DNA of 64,000 nucleotides from Maridesulfovibrio salexigens DSM 2638 (GTDB taxonomy: Bacteria > Desulfobacterota > Desulfovibrionia > Desulfovibrionales > Desulfovibrionaceae): assembly GCF_000023445.1 (NCBI RefSeq), contig NC_012881.1:1059501-1123500 (forward strand), given 5' to 3'. This document shows, piece after piece, positions 43,227 through 51,440 of the stretch (position 1 is its first letter; each line of letters begins with the position of its first letter). The notes beneath the pieces were generated by a model that was given only the letters and a program-made list of their open reading frames with translations, was not told where the DNA came from and did not search any database. A program made the position numbers and the translations under genes.

Positions 43227-43511
43227 TTATTCAGGCACATCTTCCTGAAGCAACGGGTCGGAAAGAAGTTCCATTATTCTTGCCATGTTAAAATCATGGG
43301 CACCGTCAATAGCTCCTTCATGAGCGCTGGCTTCAACTGTCTGTTCCAAAAGCTGGTCAGGGTTATCCTGTGCCGCATTAAGACCGGACCTGATGTTGCT
43401 TGAAACTGAGTCCAGTTTCTGCTCGCGAGTGACAGTGGCAGGAGCAGCCTGACCGGGATGCTCGTTTCTGAGAGTGGGATTTGCTGATTTGTTAACAAAA
43501 CTGATTTCCAT
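43227..43511 (-). CDS. Small hydrophilic protein of unknown function
   Basis: I do not recognise this 94-residue protein. It is soluble, rich in A, N, Q and E, without cysteines or a signal peptide, and looks partly disordered then helical (EQTVEASAHEGAIDGAHDFNMARIMELLSDPLLQ). AGGAGG lies ahead of the ATG at good spacing, and it has its own terminator, so expression as a single gene is likely. The N-terminus (MEISFVNKSANPTLRNEHP) is unlike known motifs. A weak resemblance of its end to flagellar or motility accessory proteins is not enough for a call. Confidence 0.7.
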   Translation of the reverse strand: MEISFVNKSANPTLRNEHPGQAAPATVTREQKLDSVSSNIRSGLNAAQDNPDQLLEQTVEASAHEGAIDGAHDFNMARIMELLSDPLLQEDVPE

Positions 43512-43743
43512 TTTAGTTCCTCCTGATTTTATGCAAATCAGTAAAGCATGAAGTGTTCCTGTAGTAAAAAAAATGTTTGTTTTTAGTGTCTTATTTGTTT
43601 TTGTGTGGATAAATATTCCGCTTTTTCCTTTTGGGTGATGAAAAGAAATGTAAAGAATTTCCTCTTTTTGCTTAAGAAGGAATTAAGTTTGAAATAGAGA
43701 ATCAGCCGGATTACATATCAGTGGAGGGGGAATTTGGACATTT

Positions 43744-43770
43744 TTGTGTGAAATATGCAAACTCGCACAA
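43744..43770. promoter_or_regulatory. Inverted repeat upstream of dsrC, candidate regulator site
   Basis: TTGTGTGA and TCGCACAA (7 of 8 pairs) flank an 11-base centre, with 19 bp between half-site centres. TTGTG/CACAA ends recall Rex and CRP/FNR-type sites, but the spacing fits neither well. It lies just upstream of the possible -35 box. Confidence 0.3.
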
Positions 43771-43778
43771 TATTTTTC

Positions 43779-43807
43779 TTGAATTTTTCTTGCCAAGGTT
43801 TTAATTG
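43779..43807 (+). promoter_or_regulatory. Candidate promoter of dsrC
   Basis: TTGAAT (43779-43784) and TAATTG (43802-43807) with a 17-base spacer. Moderate match only; the expected start near 43814 gives a leader of about 100 bases with both hairpins in it. Confidence 0.35.
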
Positions 43808-43829
43808 GCACTTTGGGTGAGTGAGAAAT

Positions 43830-43891
43830 TTTCCTCGAAATTGGATTTCGGGAAATTCACTATATCCTGTTGTTAAAGCGTAAGACGCTTT
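43830..43891 (+). other. Structured 5' leader of dsrC (two hairpins)
   Basis: Hairpin 1 (43830-43855) pairs TTTCC and CGAAAT, with a bulged T, to ATTTCGGGAAA around TGG. Hairpin 2 (43875-43891) pairs AAAGCGT with ACGCTTT around AAG, 15 bases before the AGGAGG. Both are predicted from complementarity and could stabilise an abundant mRNA. Confidence 0.5.
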
Positions 43892-43917
43892 TACGATTAA
43901 TTTTTAGGAGGTTTTAC

Positions 43918-44235
43918 ATGGCAATCGTTGAATTTCAGGGAAAAAGCTTTGACGTAGACGAAGATGGTTTCCTGCTTAAGTTCGAAGACTGGTGCCCTGA
44001 GTGGGTTGATTTCTGTAAAGAAAGCGAAGGCATCAAAGATCTGAACGAAGAGCACCAGAAAGTTATCGACTTCTTGCAGGACTACTACAAGAAGAACGGT
44101 ATCGCACCCATGGTCCGCATCCTTTCCAAGGTTACCGGATTCAAACTCAAGCACATTTATGAGCTGTTCCCCTCCGGTCCCGGTAAGGGAGCTTGTAAAA
44201 TGGCTGGTCTGCCCAAGCCTACCGGCTGCGTATAG
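43918..44235 (+). CDS. dsrC: Sulfur-carrier protein DsrC (dissimilatory sulfite reductase-associated)
   Basis: DsrC (105 residues) carries the sulfur formed by dissimilatory sulfite reductase as a trisulfide between its two C-terminal cysteines, linking sulfite reduction to the membrane DsrMKJOP complex. Both cysteines are present: Cys93 in GKGACKMAG and penultimate Cys104 in PTGCV, 11 residues apart as in true DsrC and unlike TusE. Other family blocks: GKSFDVDEDGFL, DFLQDYYKKNG and KHIYELFPSGP. AGGAGG lies at good spacing. As in Desulfovibrio, the gene stands apart from dsrAB and has a strong terminator. It supports a sulfate- or sulfite-reducing lifestyle. Confidence 0.97.
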   Translation: MAIVEFQGKSFDVDEDGFLLKFEDWCPEWVDFCKESEGIKDLNEEHQKVIDFLQDYYKKNGIAPMVRILSKVTGFKLKHIYELFPSGPGKGACKMAGLPKPTGCV

Positions 44236-44306
44236 TTTTATAAGTTAATCAGTTTGTGAATTGTGAAGCAGTCGCGGTGATTGCTTCACAGCGAGTCCAA
44301 AGTCAG

Positions 44307-44337
44307 AAAAACCCCGGGGATCGGCTCCGGGGTTTTT
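44307..44337 (+). terminator. Strong terminator after dsrC
   Basis: AAAAACCCCGG pairs with CCGGGGTTTTT around a 9-base loop and is followed by further T residues (run of eight or more). Confidence 0.92.
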
Positions 44338-44421
44338 TTTGTTTAATTTTTGATGAATTTTTTAAAGTGTGTTTGCTGTGCCTGGGATAATTGCCTATGA
44401 TGGTAATAGGGAGATCTTTAG

Positions 44422-46788
44422 GTGACGAATAAAGGGCATAGCGAAAAATATGAACTTTTCAAGGATGTGATGGAGCATCGGCTGCGACAGGATGATATCC
44501 GTCAGGTGCTGAATCAACTGTCCTTGGAAGATCGAGATTTTTTTGTCGAGACGCTGACAGGCACTTTCGACAAGTTAAACGCTGTTCTGGAAGTCACACA
44601 TCAGGTGTCGGATATCCTGACCCTTGATATCCTGTTTACCCGCCTTGTGGAACTTACCACTGAGGCATTGCGTGCGGACAGGGGAACGATTTTTCTCAAT
44701 GATCCTGAAACGGACGAATTGTTCTCGCGCGTAGCTATGGGTGAATTGACTCAGGAAATTCGCTTTCCCAACCACTTGGGTATAGCAGGCTCAGTTTTTA
44801 CTTCTGGCGAGTCGATCATCATTGATGACGCCTACGCCGATTCCAGATTCAATCCGGAAGTAGATAAAAAAACCGGCTACCGCACCCGCAATATAATTAC
44901 CGCACCCATAAGGGGGAAAGATGGCATTGCTGTGGGTGTGGTTCAATTGCTTAACAAGCAAGAAAAGAATTTTTCCGAGCATGACCTTTCTTTGCTGGAG
45001 GCTATGGCCGCCCAAGCTGCCTCCGCTCTGATCAACGCACACCTGTTCGAGCAGGTTACCCGTGCCCGTAAGGAAGAGACACAACTTCTGGAGGTCACTA
45101 AGGCCATTTCCAAGGAAATTCATCTCAAGCCACTTATAAATAGGATTATGTCCACCACATCCATGCTTTTGGAGGCTGACCGCAGCACTTTGTTTTTGAA
45201 CGATGAAAAAACAAATGAATTATGGTCCATGGTCGCTCAGGGGATGGAGACAAAAGAAATTCGTTTCCCCAACCATCTTGGCATAGCCGGATCGGTTTTT
45301 ACGTCCGGAAGCACGGTCAATATTCCTGATGCGTATTCGGATTCCCGGTTTAACCCCGATGTGGATAAGAAAACAGGGTACAGGACCAATACTATTCTGT
45401 GCATGCCGGTGAAGAATAAGTCCGGGAAGATTATCGGCGTGGTTCAGTCCTTGAACAAGAAGGGCGGTCCGTTCACTGTCGTTGATGAAAAAAGGCTTCA
45501 TGCTTTTTCTGCTCAGGCTTCCATAGCTATCGAGAATGCAACACTTTTTGAAGAAGTCCTGACCATGAAAAATTATAACGAGTCCATGCTTGAATCAATG
45601 GCCAACGGCGTGGTCACGTTTAATGAGGACGGGATCGCCGAAAAGTGCAATTCGTCTGCGGAGCGTATTCTGGAAATTCGCGAAATGGATATCCTTGCCA
45701 AGAAAGCGGACGCGCTTTTTATGCATGAGAATGAGTGGATAGCCAGCGCTATTTATAAAACTGTGTCCGGAAATAAAACCGAGTTGGTCATGGATGCTGA
45801 GCTGGGCACCCAAGGCAAGATCAAATCCGTTAATTTATCGACCAAGCCTTTGGTAAATTCCAAGGGCGAAAACCTTGGAGTGCTGCTCGTTCTTGAGGAT
45901 ATTTCGAGCGAAAAACGGCTCAAGGGCACGCTGGCACGGTATATGACCAAGGAAGTAGCCGATCAACTCATGGACAATGAGGCCATGCTCGGCGGTCAGC
46001 TCAAGGAGGCCACGGTCTTTTTTTCCGATATCCGCAGTTTTACCACGTTATCCGAATCCTTGGGGGCGCAGGAAACAGTCTCCATGCTCAATGACTATTT
46101 TACCGATATGGTGGAAATTCTTTTCGAGCGAGGGGGGATTCTGGATAAATACATTGGCGACGCAATTATGGCAGTGTTTGGAACTCCCTTTGCGACTGAT
46201 CGCGATGCTGATCACGCTGTTTTGTCGGCAATTGATATGATGCGTTCCCTGCGTGATTTCAATGAACGCCGCCTCACGGAGGGGCACGATCCTATCGATA
46301 TCGGAATAGGTCTGAATACCGCTCCGGTGGTCGTAGGAAACATCGGCTCCCTTAAGCGTATGGACTACACCGTAATCGGTGACGGGGTAAACCTTGCGGC
46401 TCGGTTAGAGGGGGCTAACAAGATGTACGGTTCTCATATCCTGCTTAGTGAGTTCACAGTAGCTGCTCTCAAAGATGATTATCTTCTGCGGGAAGCTGAC
46501 CTGATTCAGGTTAAAGGCAAAACAGAGCCAGTGGCCATTTATGAGGTGCTTGATCATGCCAAGGAAGAGCAGCACCCTCTCCTTCGGGAGGTGGTCCGTA
46601 CCTTTGCCCATGCGCTGGAAGTCTATCGCAATCGGGAATTCGAGTCCGCTCGGATGCTCTTCAAGGAATGTTTAGCGCTTTTGCCCGGCGACAAGATGAG
46701 CGCAATGTACATAGATCGATGCGATCATTTCATCTCCGTCCCGCCAGCAGACGATTGGGATGGAGTATGGGTCATGAAGAGCAAGTAG
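44422..46788 (+). CDS. GAF-GAF-PAS class III adenylate cyclase (CyaB1-like)
   Basis: The protein (788 residues, GTG start) has no transmembrane segment. Two GAF domains (about 70-210 and 235-380) are close duplicates: both contain IRFPNHLGIAGSVFTSG and DSRFNP-VDKKTGYRT, 167 residues apart. The second matches the cAMP-binding GAF of Anabaena CyaB1. A PAS domain (about 390-490) and a class III cyclase domain (about 525-715) follow, with metal aspartates in FFSDIRSFT and KYIGDAIMAVFG and the substrate region YTVIGDGVNLAARLEG. A 70-residue helical tail ends it. Likely product cAMP, possibly with GAF feedback. No cAMP receptor gene is adjacent. Confidence 0.93.
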   Translation: MTNKGHSEKYELFKDVMEHRLRQDDIRQVLNQLSLEDRDFFVETLTGTFDKLNAVLEVTHQVSDILTLDILFTRLVELTTEALRADRGTIFLNDPETDELFSRVAMGELTQEIRFPNHLGIAGSVFTSGESIIIDDAYADSRFNPEVDKKTGYRTRNIITAPIRGKDGIAVGVVQLLNKQEKNFSEHDLSLLEAMAAQAASALINAHLFEQVTRARKEETQLLEVTKAISKEIHLKPLINRIMSTTSMLLEADRSTLFLNDEKTNELWSMVAQGMETKEIRFPNHLGIAGSVFTSGSTVNIPDAYSDSRFNPDVDKKTGYRTNTILCMPVKNKSGKIIGVVQSLNKKGGPFTVVDEKRLHAFSAQASIAIENATLFEEVLTMKNYNESMLESMANGVVTFNEDGIAEKCNSSAERILEIREMDILAKKADALFMHENEWIASAIYKTVSGNKTELVMDAELGTQGKIKSVNLSTKPLVNSKGENLGVLLVLEDISSEKRLKGTLARYMTKEVADQLMDNEAMLGGQLKEATVFFSDIRSFTTLSESLGAQETVSMLNDYFTDMVEILFERGGILDKYIGDAIMAVFGTPFATDRDADHAVLSAIDMMRSLRDFNERRLTEGHDPIDIGIGLNTAPVVVGNIGSLKRMDYTVIGDGVNLAARLEGANKMYGSHILLSEFTVAALKDDYLLREADLIQVKGKTEPVAIYEVLDHAKEEQHPLLREVVRTFAHALEVYRNREFESARMLFKECLALLPGDKMSAMYIDRCDHFISVPPADDWDGVWVMKSK

Positions 46789-46810
46789 GTAGCAATTTGA
46801 GTTCGTTTGA

Positions 46811-47524
46811 TTATCGCGAAATCTTCCCAATCAACCGATCCATATCAATGTAATCCGAAAATTTATACCAAGGATCATCGAGCTTAACGGCCGCATCGAT
46901 CTCGTCACTCACATCACCTTTCTGGAATTTTTTCATCATAAGAGCGTCATCGGCACGTTCGTCAAAGGCGGCAAAAAAATCTATTTGCGCTTGAGTCAAT
47001 TGATCGTAATTTTGAGAATTGAAGATCTTGCCCGCAAGCTCTGCATCAACTTCCGCGGCATAGCCTATGGATATCTTCTGCTTAGAAGAAATAAGTTTGG
47101 TGCAGATTCGGATCGCAGTATAAACGGGCAAGGTTGCGAAGCCGCTTTTGCCCGAATTGGGCTGGACAAGGAAAGTGCGGCAGTAATAGCGGTCTCCGGC
47201 TATTTCCCGTGTGTAAACACCTGTGTTCGGCAATTTTGCCCCCGGAACTTTTTTAGGACGTAACTCCCAGTCCTGCCTTACGTTGACAAGTTCTACCCAT
47301 GCCCCCTGTGCTCCGTCCCGGCCAGAGTAGTAATAGCTGTGAACAGTTACGGCGTTCTTGCTTGTCTTATATTCTCCCCAATACTCCAACCCATTAAATT
47401 CAATGGTCAGGGATGGTGACTTGGTGGAATAGAAACCATACTTACCGGGAATTTTCCGGGCTGCGGTACAGCTTGCAAGGATCAGTGTTGCCAGCAGTAA
47501 AAGCAGTGCGAGAATTATTTTCAT
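46811..47524 (-). CDS. Lipoprotein of unknown function (possibly DUF4851)
   Basis: The protein (237 residues) has a lipoprotein signal MKIILALLLLLATLILASC with Cys19 (LASC lipobox), so it is membrane-anchored. The rest looks mainly beta-stranded (LTIEFNGLEYWGEYKTSKNAVTVHSYYYSG; ITREIAGD region; TLPVYTAIRIC) with a helical end (DQLTQAQIDFFAAFDERADDALM). I associate it loosely with a DUF4851-type family of Desulfovibrio lipoproteins. It converges on the cyclase gene with 22 bases between stops and precedes no partner. Function unknown. Confidence 0.75.
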   Translation of the reverse strand: MKIILALLLLLATLILASCTAARKIPGKYGFYSTKSPSLTIEFNGLEYWGEYKTSKNAVTVHSYYYSGRDGAQGAWVELVNVRQDWELRPKKVPGAKLPNTGVYTREIAGDRYYCRTFLVQPNSGKSGFATLPVYTAIRICTKLISSKQKISIGYAAEVDAELAGKIFNSQNYDQLTQAQIDFFAAFDERADDALMMKKFQKGDVSDEIDAAVKLDDPWYKFSDYIDMDRLIGKISR

Positions 47525-47557
47525 GGTTCTGTTCCGGCTCCGGTTTCAGGTTGCGTT

Positions 47558-48685
47558 CTATATACTGTTCAAGTCTTCCAAGATGGTTTTGGCTGTGCGC
47601 GCGGCTACACCCGGTTCGCCGATCATCTCGCGTAATTCTTTTAAATCATCCCTTACTTTTTGAGCAGATTCAGGATCGCTTACCCACTGGTGTATTTGCT
47701 TGTAGAAATTGTCAGCAGTGGCATTTTCCAGCAGGTATTCCGGCAGGATGAGTTTGTCCGGGATTATGTTTGCGAGGCTGGCGTATTTAATATTGAGTAT
47801 CTTTTTAGCTAGATAGCCGCTCAGTGCAGACATCTTGTAGGCTACCAGAGTCGGTGTACCGATGAGAGCACATTCCAGAGTGGCTGTGCCGGAAGCAGCC
47901 ATGATCGCATTGGCGTTGCGCATCAGGCGGTATCTGTTTTCCGGCTGATTGATGGTTACCGGAATATGGTCGGGCCAGAAGTGACGTAGTTTCTCTTCTT
48001 TGACCCCCGGCGCGCGGGCAATGGAAAATTTCAGCTCCGGGAAATCCTTGGAGAGACGTTCCGCTGCTTGGGCGAACTCCGGGAGCAGGGAGGAAATTTC
48101 CTTGCTGCGACTGCCTGGAAGAATGCCGATCAGATTCGGGTCCGGATCAATTGCGTCCAGCTCATTAAGGGGCATGAGGTCCAGGAGGGGGTGGCCTACA
48201 TACTGGGCATCAACCCCGCGGTCTTTGAAAAATTGTTGCTCGAAGGGCAGGATACACAAAATTTTGCGTACATGCTTTTGCAGAAATTTGGCCCGTCCCT
48301 GTCGCCATGCCCAGATTTGCGGGGTGATGTAATAGTAAACAGGTATGTCCAGTTTACGGGCAATCTTAACCAGTCTGAAGTTAAAGTCCGGGCAGTCGAT
48401 GAGGATGATTGCCTTGGGGCGTTCTGCTTTGAGGATGTCTCCGATCTGTCCGAAAAGCCTAAGCAGACGGGGCAGTTTGGGTAGGACTTCGGTCAACCCT
48501 ACCAGTGAAATCAACTGCATGGGATAGCGGATATCGCAGCCCGCTTTTTCCATTGCCGACCCGCCCATGCCCATTACTTTCAGGCCGGGGTCGCGCTCCA
48601 TGAGTTCTTTTGCGAGTCTTGCTCCGTGCATATCACCGGAAGCTTCTCCCGCATTAATCCAGATACTGTTATTTTTAATTGTCAT
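47558..48685 (-). CDS. lpxB: Lipid-A-disaccharide synthase
   Basis: LpxB (375 residues) joins UDP-2,3-diacylglucosamine and lipid X to make the lipid A disaccharide. Family blocks: INAGEASGDMHGARLAKEL, LIDCPDFNFRLVKIARK, YYITPQIWAWRQGRAK, VGHPLLD and LPGSRSKEISSLLP, with ASGTATLECAL near the end. It is a peripheral inner-membrane GT19 enzyme. The neighbouring lpxA/lpxD genes are not in view; here it is a lone lpx gene followed by the lipoprotein gene. Confidence 0.95.
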   Translation of the reverse strand: MTIKNNSIWINAGEASGDMHGARLAKELMERDPGLKVMGMGGSAMEKAGCDIRYPMQLISLVGLTEVLPKLPRLLRLFGQIGDILKAERPKAIILIDCPDFNFRLVKIARKLDIPVYYYITPQIWAWRQGRAKFLQKHVRKILCILPFEQQFFKDRGVDAQYVGHPLLDLMPLNELDAIDPDPNLIGILPGSRSKEISSLLPEFAQAAERLSKDFPELKFSIARAPGVKEEKLRHFWPDHIPVTINQPENRYRLMRNANAIMAASGTATLECALIGTPTLVAYKMSALSGYLAKKILNIKYASLANIIPDKLILPEYLLENATADNFYKQIHQWVSDPESAQKVRDDLKELREMIGEPGVAARTAKTILEDLNSI

Positions 48686-48896
48686 TATTTGTTCTCATAA
48701 ATGTGGTTTAAAGACGGACAATACGTATGCAGTCATGAAAAATCAACGGTGTATGATGACTCATTATAGTTGTTACTTTTGGGTTGATTGTTTTAGTTTA
48801 TAAGGGGAACTGCTTGCAATTATGGAAAAAATAGTGTTATGGGCCAGTATGGTGTGAAAAAGTTTTATGTATTTCATCTAAATTAAGGAGTACTCG

Positions 48897-49157
48897 ATGG
48901 CTCAAAAGAACGTAAAGAACATGATGGGCGTTCTGTCCGGGGTTTTTGCCCATACCGGCCACCTTACTAAAGAAGAAGCCATGCAGATGGCAGGCATGGA
49001 CGAAGCAGAGTTCAAGACTGTTTACGACAAAGCTGCAAATGTGGTTAAAAAGTTGGAAAGCTACGACACCGCAGCTGAAAAATATGACAAATTTTCAGAG
49101 CACCTTTGGGAAGAGCTTCAGGAATACGTGAAGAAGTTCGGTCCTTTTGGCGTTTAG
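48897..49157 (+). CDS. Small helical protein of unknown function
   Basis: I do not recognise this 86-residue protein. It is predicted to be all helical, with methionine-rich and lysine-rich stretches (MAQKNVKNMMGVLSG, HTGHLTKEEAMQMAGMDEAEFKT, then KKLESYDTAAEKYDKFSEHLWEEL). It has a good ribosome site (AAGGAG) and its own terminator. A 211-base gap lies upstream with one weak promoter (TTGCAA, 17 bases, TTATGG near 48813-48841). No cysteine or signal peptide. The pattern resembles small abundant accessory proteins, but no role can be assigned. Confidence 0.72.
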   Translation: MAQKNVKNMMGVLSGVFAHTGHLTKEEAMQMAGMDEAEFKTVYDKAANVVKKLESYDTAAEKYDKFSEHLWEELQEYVKKFGPFGV

Positions 49158-49176
49158 TACTTTTCTTGTCCAACGT

Positions 49177-49208
49177 AAAAAGGGGAGATCTGTTGATCTC
49201 CCCTTTTT
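49177..49208. terminator. Bidirectional terminator between the small helical protein gene and pilD
   Basis: AAAAAGGGGAGATC pairs with GATCTCCCCTTTTT around TGTT, flanked by A and T runs on both strands. Confidence 0.92.
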
Positions 49209-49991
49209 TTATACTAAATACCAATTCCAAAATGGATCGGCGTAGAGGATGGTCAGCATGGACCCCAGCGCCAGAAACGGTCCGAACGGAATCATTGTCC
49301 CGTATTCCTGATCCTTATCGACCACCGTCATGACAACTCCTGCTATCAGGCCGGTAAAGGCTGATACCGTGATTACCAGCGGCAGGTTCTGCGGCCCGGC
49401 TAGTGCTCCGATCATGAACATTATCTTCACATCCCCAAGTCCCAGTCCTTCAACTCCCTTTAAACCACGGTAAAGCAGTCTCAGGGACCAGAAAAGACCT
49501 CCACCAATACCCGCGCCAAGCAATGCTCCTTCCCAGCCAACGGGGGTAAGCATGGCGGCACAGGGAATGGCTGCAATGGAACCGGGAATGGTTATGATAT
49601 CGGGCAGGATAAATGTTTTAAGGTCGATGAACGATGCCACGATCATCAAGCCGCCGAAGAACATATATACAAGCCACTGCGCCGAAGGGCCGAAAGTAAG
49701 CATGAGCAACACCGCCCATGCAACGGATACAAGTTCAATTACAGCATACATCGGGCTGATCTGTTGGTTGCAGGATGAGCATCTTCCATGCAGCAGCAGA
49801 TAGCTGATGAGTGGAATGTTCTCATACCAGCGGATAGTGTGCCCGCATTTCGGGCAGGTAGAGCGGCGCGGATTGGTCAGGGTTTGACCGTTGATGTAGC
49901 GGAAAACAGCACAGCCATAAAAACTTCCTAAAACCGCACCGATAAGAGCCGCTGCAGCTATAGGAAAAAAATTAATTGAAATTAGATGCAT
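49209..49991 (-). CDS. pilD: Prepilin peptidase (type IV prepilin leader peptidase and methyltransferase)
   Basis: The protein (260 residues) is an inner-membrane aspartic protease that cuts the leader of type IV pilins and pseudopilins and N-methylates the new end. Two zinc CxxC pairs are present in CPKCGHTIRWYENIPLISYLL and GRCSSCNQQISPMY. The catalytic aspartates are in FIDLKTFILPD and GLGLGDVKI. About seven to eight transmembrane helices follow. No pilin gene is adjacent, so its substrates are encoded elsewhere. Confidence 0.93.
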   Translation of the reverse strand: MHLISINFFPIAAAALIGAVLGSFYGCAVFRYINGQTLTNPRRSTCPKCGHTIRWYENIPLISYLLLHGRCSSCNQQISPMYAVIELVSVAWAVLLMLTFGPSAQWLVYMFFGGLMIVASFIDLKTFILPDIITIPGSIAAIPCAAMLTPVGWEGALLGAGIGGGLFWSLRLLYRGLKGVEGLGLGDVKIMFMIGALAGPQNLPLVITVSAFTGLIAGVVMTVVDKDQEYGTMIPFGPFLALGSMLTILYADPFWNWYLV

Positions 49992-50113
49992 GTTGACCTT
50001 GGATAACTTGAAGATTTAGGGTGTCCCTGCAAAACAGTTGCGACTGACTTATTTAGTAAAAAAGTGGATACGACACTTAAGATAATTGAACAAGCTTTCT
50101 ACGGAGACATAAA

Positions 50114-51403
50114 ATGGGCGGCAAATATAGATTCATACCGGAATTGAGTGCACAGGAACTTGCTGATAAACAGCTGGAAGGATTGAAATGGACCGTAGCG
50201 CATACCGCCGCCAACAGCCTTTTTTATCAGGCTCAGTACAAAGATCAGGGAGTGGAGGCCGGCGATATTAAGTCTCTTGATGATTTGCAGAAACTTCCTT
50301 TCACCACTGCCGATCATCTTAAGGAAGGCTATCCGCTGCCTTTGCTTTCCGTTCCTGAAGAGGATGTTGTGCGTATTCACGGTTCCAGCGGAACCACCGG
50401 GAAGCGCAAGATTCTTTCCTACACCCGCAAGGACATTGAAACTTGGAAAAACATGTTTGCCCGCTGTTACGAGCTTGCCGGACTTACCACTCTTGACCGT
50501 GTGCAGGTTTGCGTAGGCTATGGCCTCTGGACTGCCGGGGCCGGATTCCAGCTCGGTTCGGAACATTTCGGGGCTATGACCCTGCCTGTGGGCCCGGGGA
50601 TGCTCGAAATTCAGCTCCAGATTCTGGAAGACCTCGGTGCGACCTGCTTGTGTTCTACTGCTTCCATGGCCCTGTTGCTGGGTGAGGAAGCCCAGAAAGC
50701 CGGGATTGTAGAACGACTCAAGCTCAAACGTTGCATCTTTGGCGGCGAAGCTTGCTCACCAAAGATGCGTGAGCAGTTTGAAGAGGCTCTCGGCCTTGAA
50801 TCAAGTCATGATATTTCCGGTATGACCGAACTTTACGGTCCCGGTGCGGGGATCGAATGTAATGCCCATGAGGGCCTTCACTACTGGGGCGATGAGTACA
50901 TCGCTGAAATCATCGATCCGGTAACTCTCAAGCCTGTGCCTGAAGGGGAAGTGGGTGAGTTGGTCGTCACCACCCTGAATAAGGAAGCCTCTCCGCTGGT
51001 CCGTTACCGCACCCGTGACCTGACCCGGATTATTCCCGGAGAATGCTCCTGCGGTTGCTCCATGCCTCGCCATGATACCATTTCCGGCAGAAGTGACGAT
51101 ATGTTCATTTTTCGCGGGGTCAATATTTATCCCGGTCAGATTGCTTCCGTACTGGAATCTTTTCCCGAAGCAAGCTCCGAGTACCAGATTTATCTGGAAC
51201 GCCGTGAAGGACTTGATCACATGTCCGTTCGTGTTGAACGTAAGCCCGAAGCATCCGAGGCCAATGACGCAAATCTCGCAAAGGCCATTTGCGATGAGAT
51301 CAGGAAATTCATCCTTGTGCGGGCCAATGTGGAAATTCTCAAGCCCGGATTACTGCCCAGAAGTTTCGCCAAGACCAAGCGTGTTTTTGACGAACGCGGA
51401 TAG
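50114..51403 (+). CDS. paaK: Phenylacetate--CoA ligase-type AMP-forming enzyme
   Basis: The enzyme (429 residues) activates aryl acids such as phenylacetate or indoleacetate to CoA thioesters. ANL-family motifs of the PaaK branch are complete: the P-loop IHGSSGTTGKRKILSYTR, YGLWTAGAGFQ, the A5-type block GMTELYGPGAGIEC, and VRYRTRDLTRI with the hinge DDMFIFRGVNIYP. Ribosome site GGAGAC precedes the ATG. In anaerobes this enzyme often works with indolepyruvate ferredoxin oxidoreductase in aromatic amino-acid use; no such gene is adjacent here. Single gene with strong terminator. Confidence 0.92.
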   Translation: MGGKYRFIPELSAQELADKQLEGLKWTVAHTAANSLFYQAQYKDQGVEAGDIKSLDDLQKLPFTTADHLKEGYPLPLLSVPEEDVVRIHGSSGTTGKRKILSYTRKDIETWKNMFARCYELAGLTTLDRVQVCVGYGLWTAGAGFQLGSEHFGAMTLPVGPGMLEIQLQILEDLGATCLCSTASMALLLGEEAQKAGIVERLKLKRCIFGGEACSPKMREQFEEALGLESSHDISGMTELYGPGAGIECNAHEGLHYWGDEYIAEIIDPVTLKPVPEGEVGELVVTTLNKEASPLVRYRTRDLTRIIPGECSCGCSMPRHDTISGRSDDMFIFRGVNIYPGQIASVLESFPEASSEYQIYLERREGLDHMSVRVERKPEASEANDANLAKAICDEIRKFILVRANVEILKPGLLPRSFAKTKRVFDERG

Positions 51404-51408
51404 AAAGC

Positions 51409-51440
51409 AAAAGGGGGATGTCATTAGGCATCCCCCTTTT
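51409..51440. terminator. Bidirectional terminator between paaK and the metal operon
   Basis: AAAAGGGGGATG pairs with CATCCCCCTTTT around TCATTAGG, with T and A runs on both sides. Confidence 0.92.

Larger units (their letters stand above)
43512..43917. other. 406-base AT-rich intergenic region with the dsrC promoter and leader
   Basis: No open frame or RNA gene was recognised. The left part is AT-rich without structure. An inverted repeat lies at 43744-43770, a -35/-10 pair (TTGAAT, 17 bases, TAATTG) at 43779-43807, a TGCCAA/TTGGCA inverted repeat at 43792-43809, and two leader hairpins at 43830-43855 and 43875-43891. A good ribosome site AGGAGG precedes dsrC. The region is long for this tightly packed chromosome. 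Confidence 0.6.

Noticed and set aside
43804-43822. TGGCAC motif upstream of dsrC as a sigma-54 promoter
   Set aside because: The -12 element (TTGC at five bases distance) is missing; GTGA is found there.
44755-45400. Direct DNA repeat of about 160 bp with 501-bp period
   Set aside because: It reflects duplication of the GAF domain inside the cyclase gene and is not a mobile repeat.
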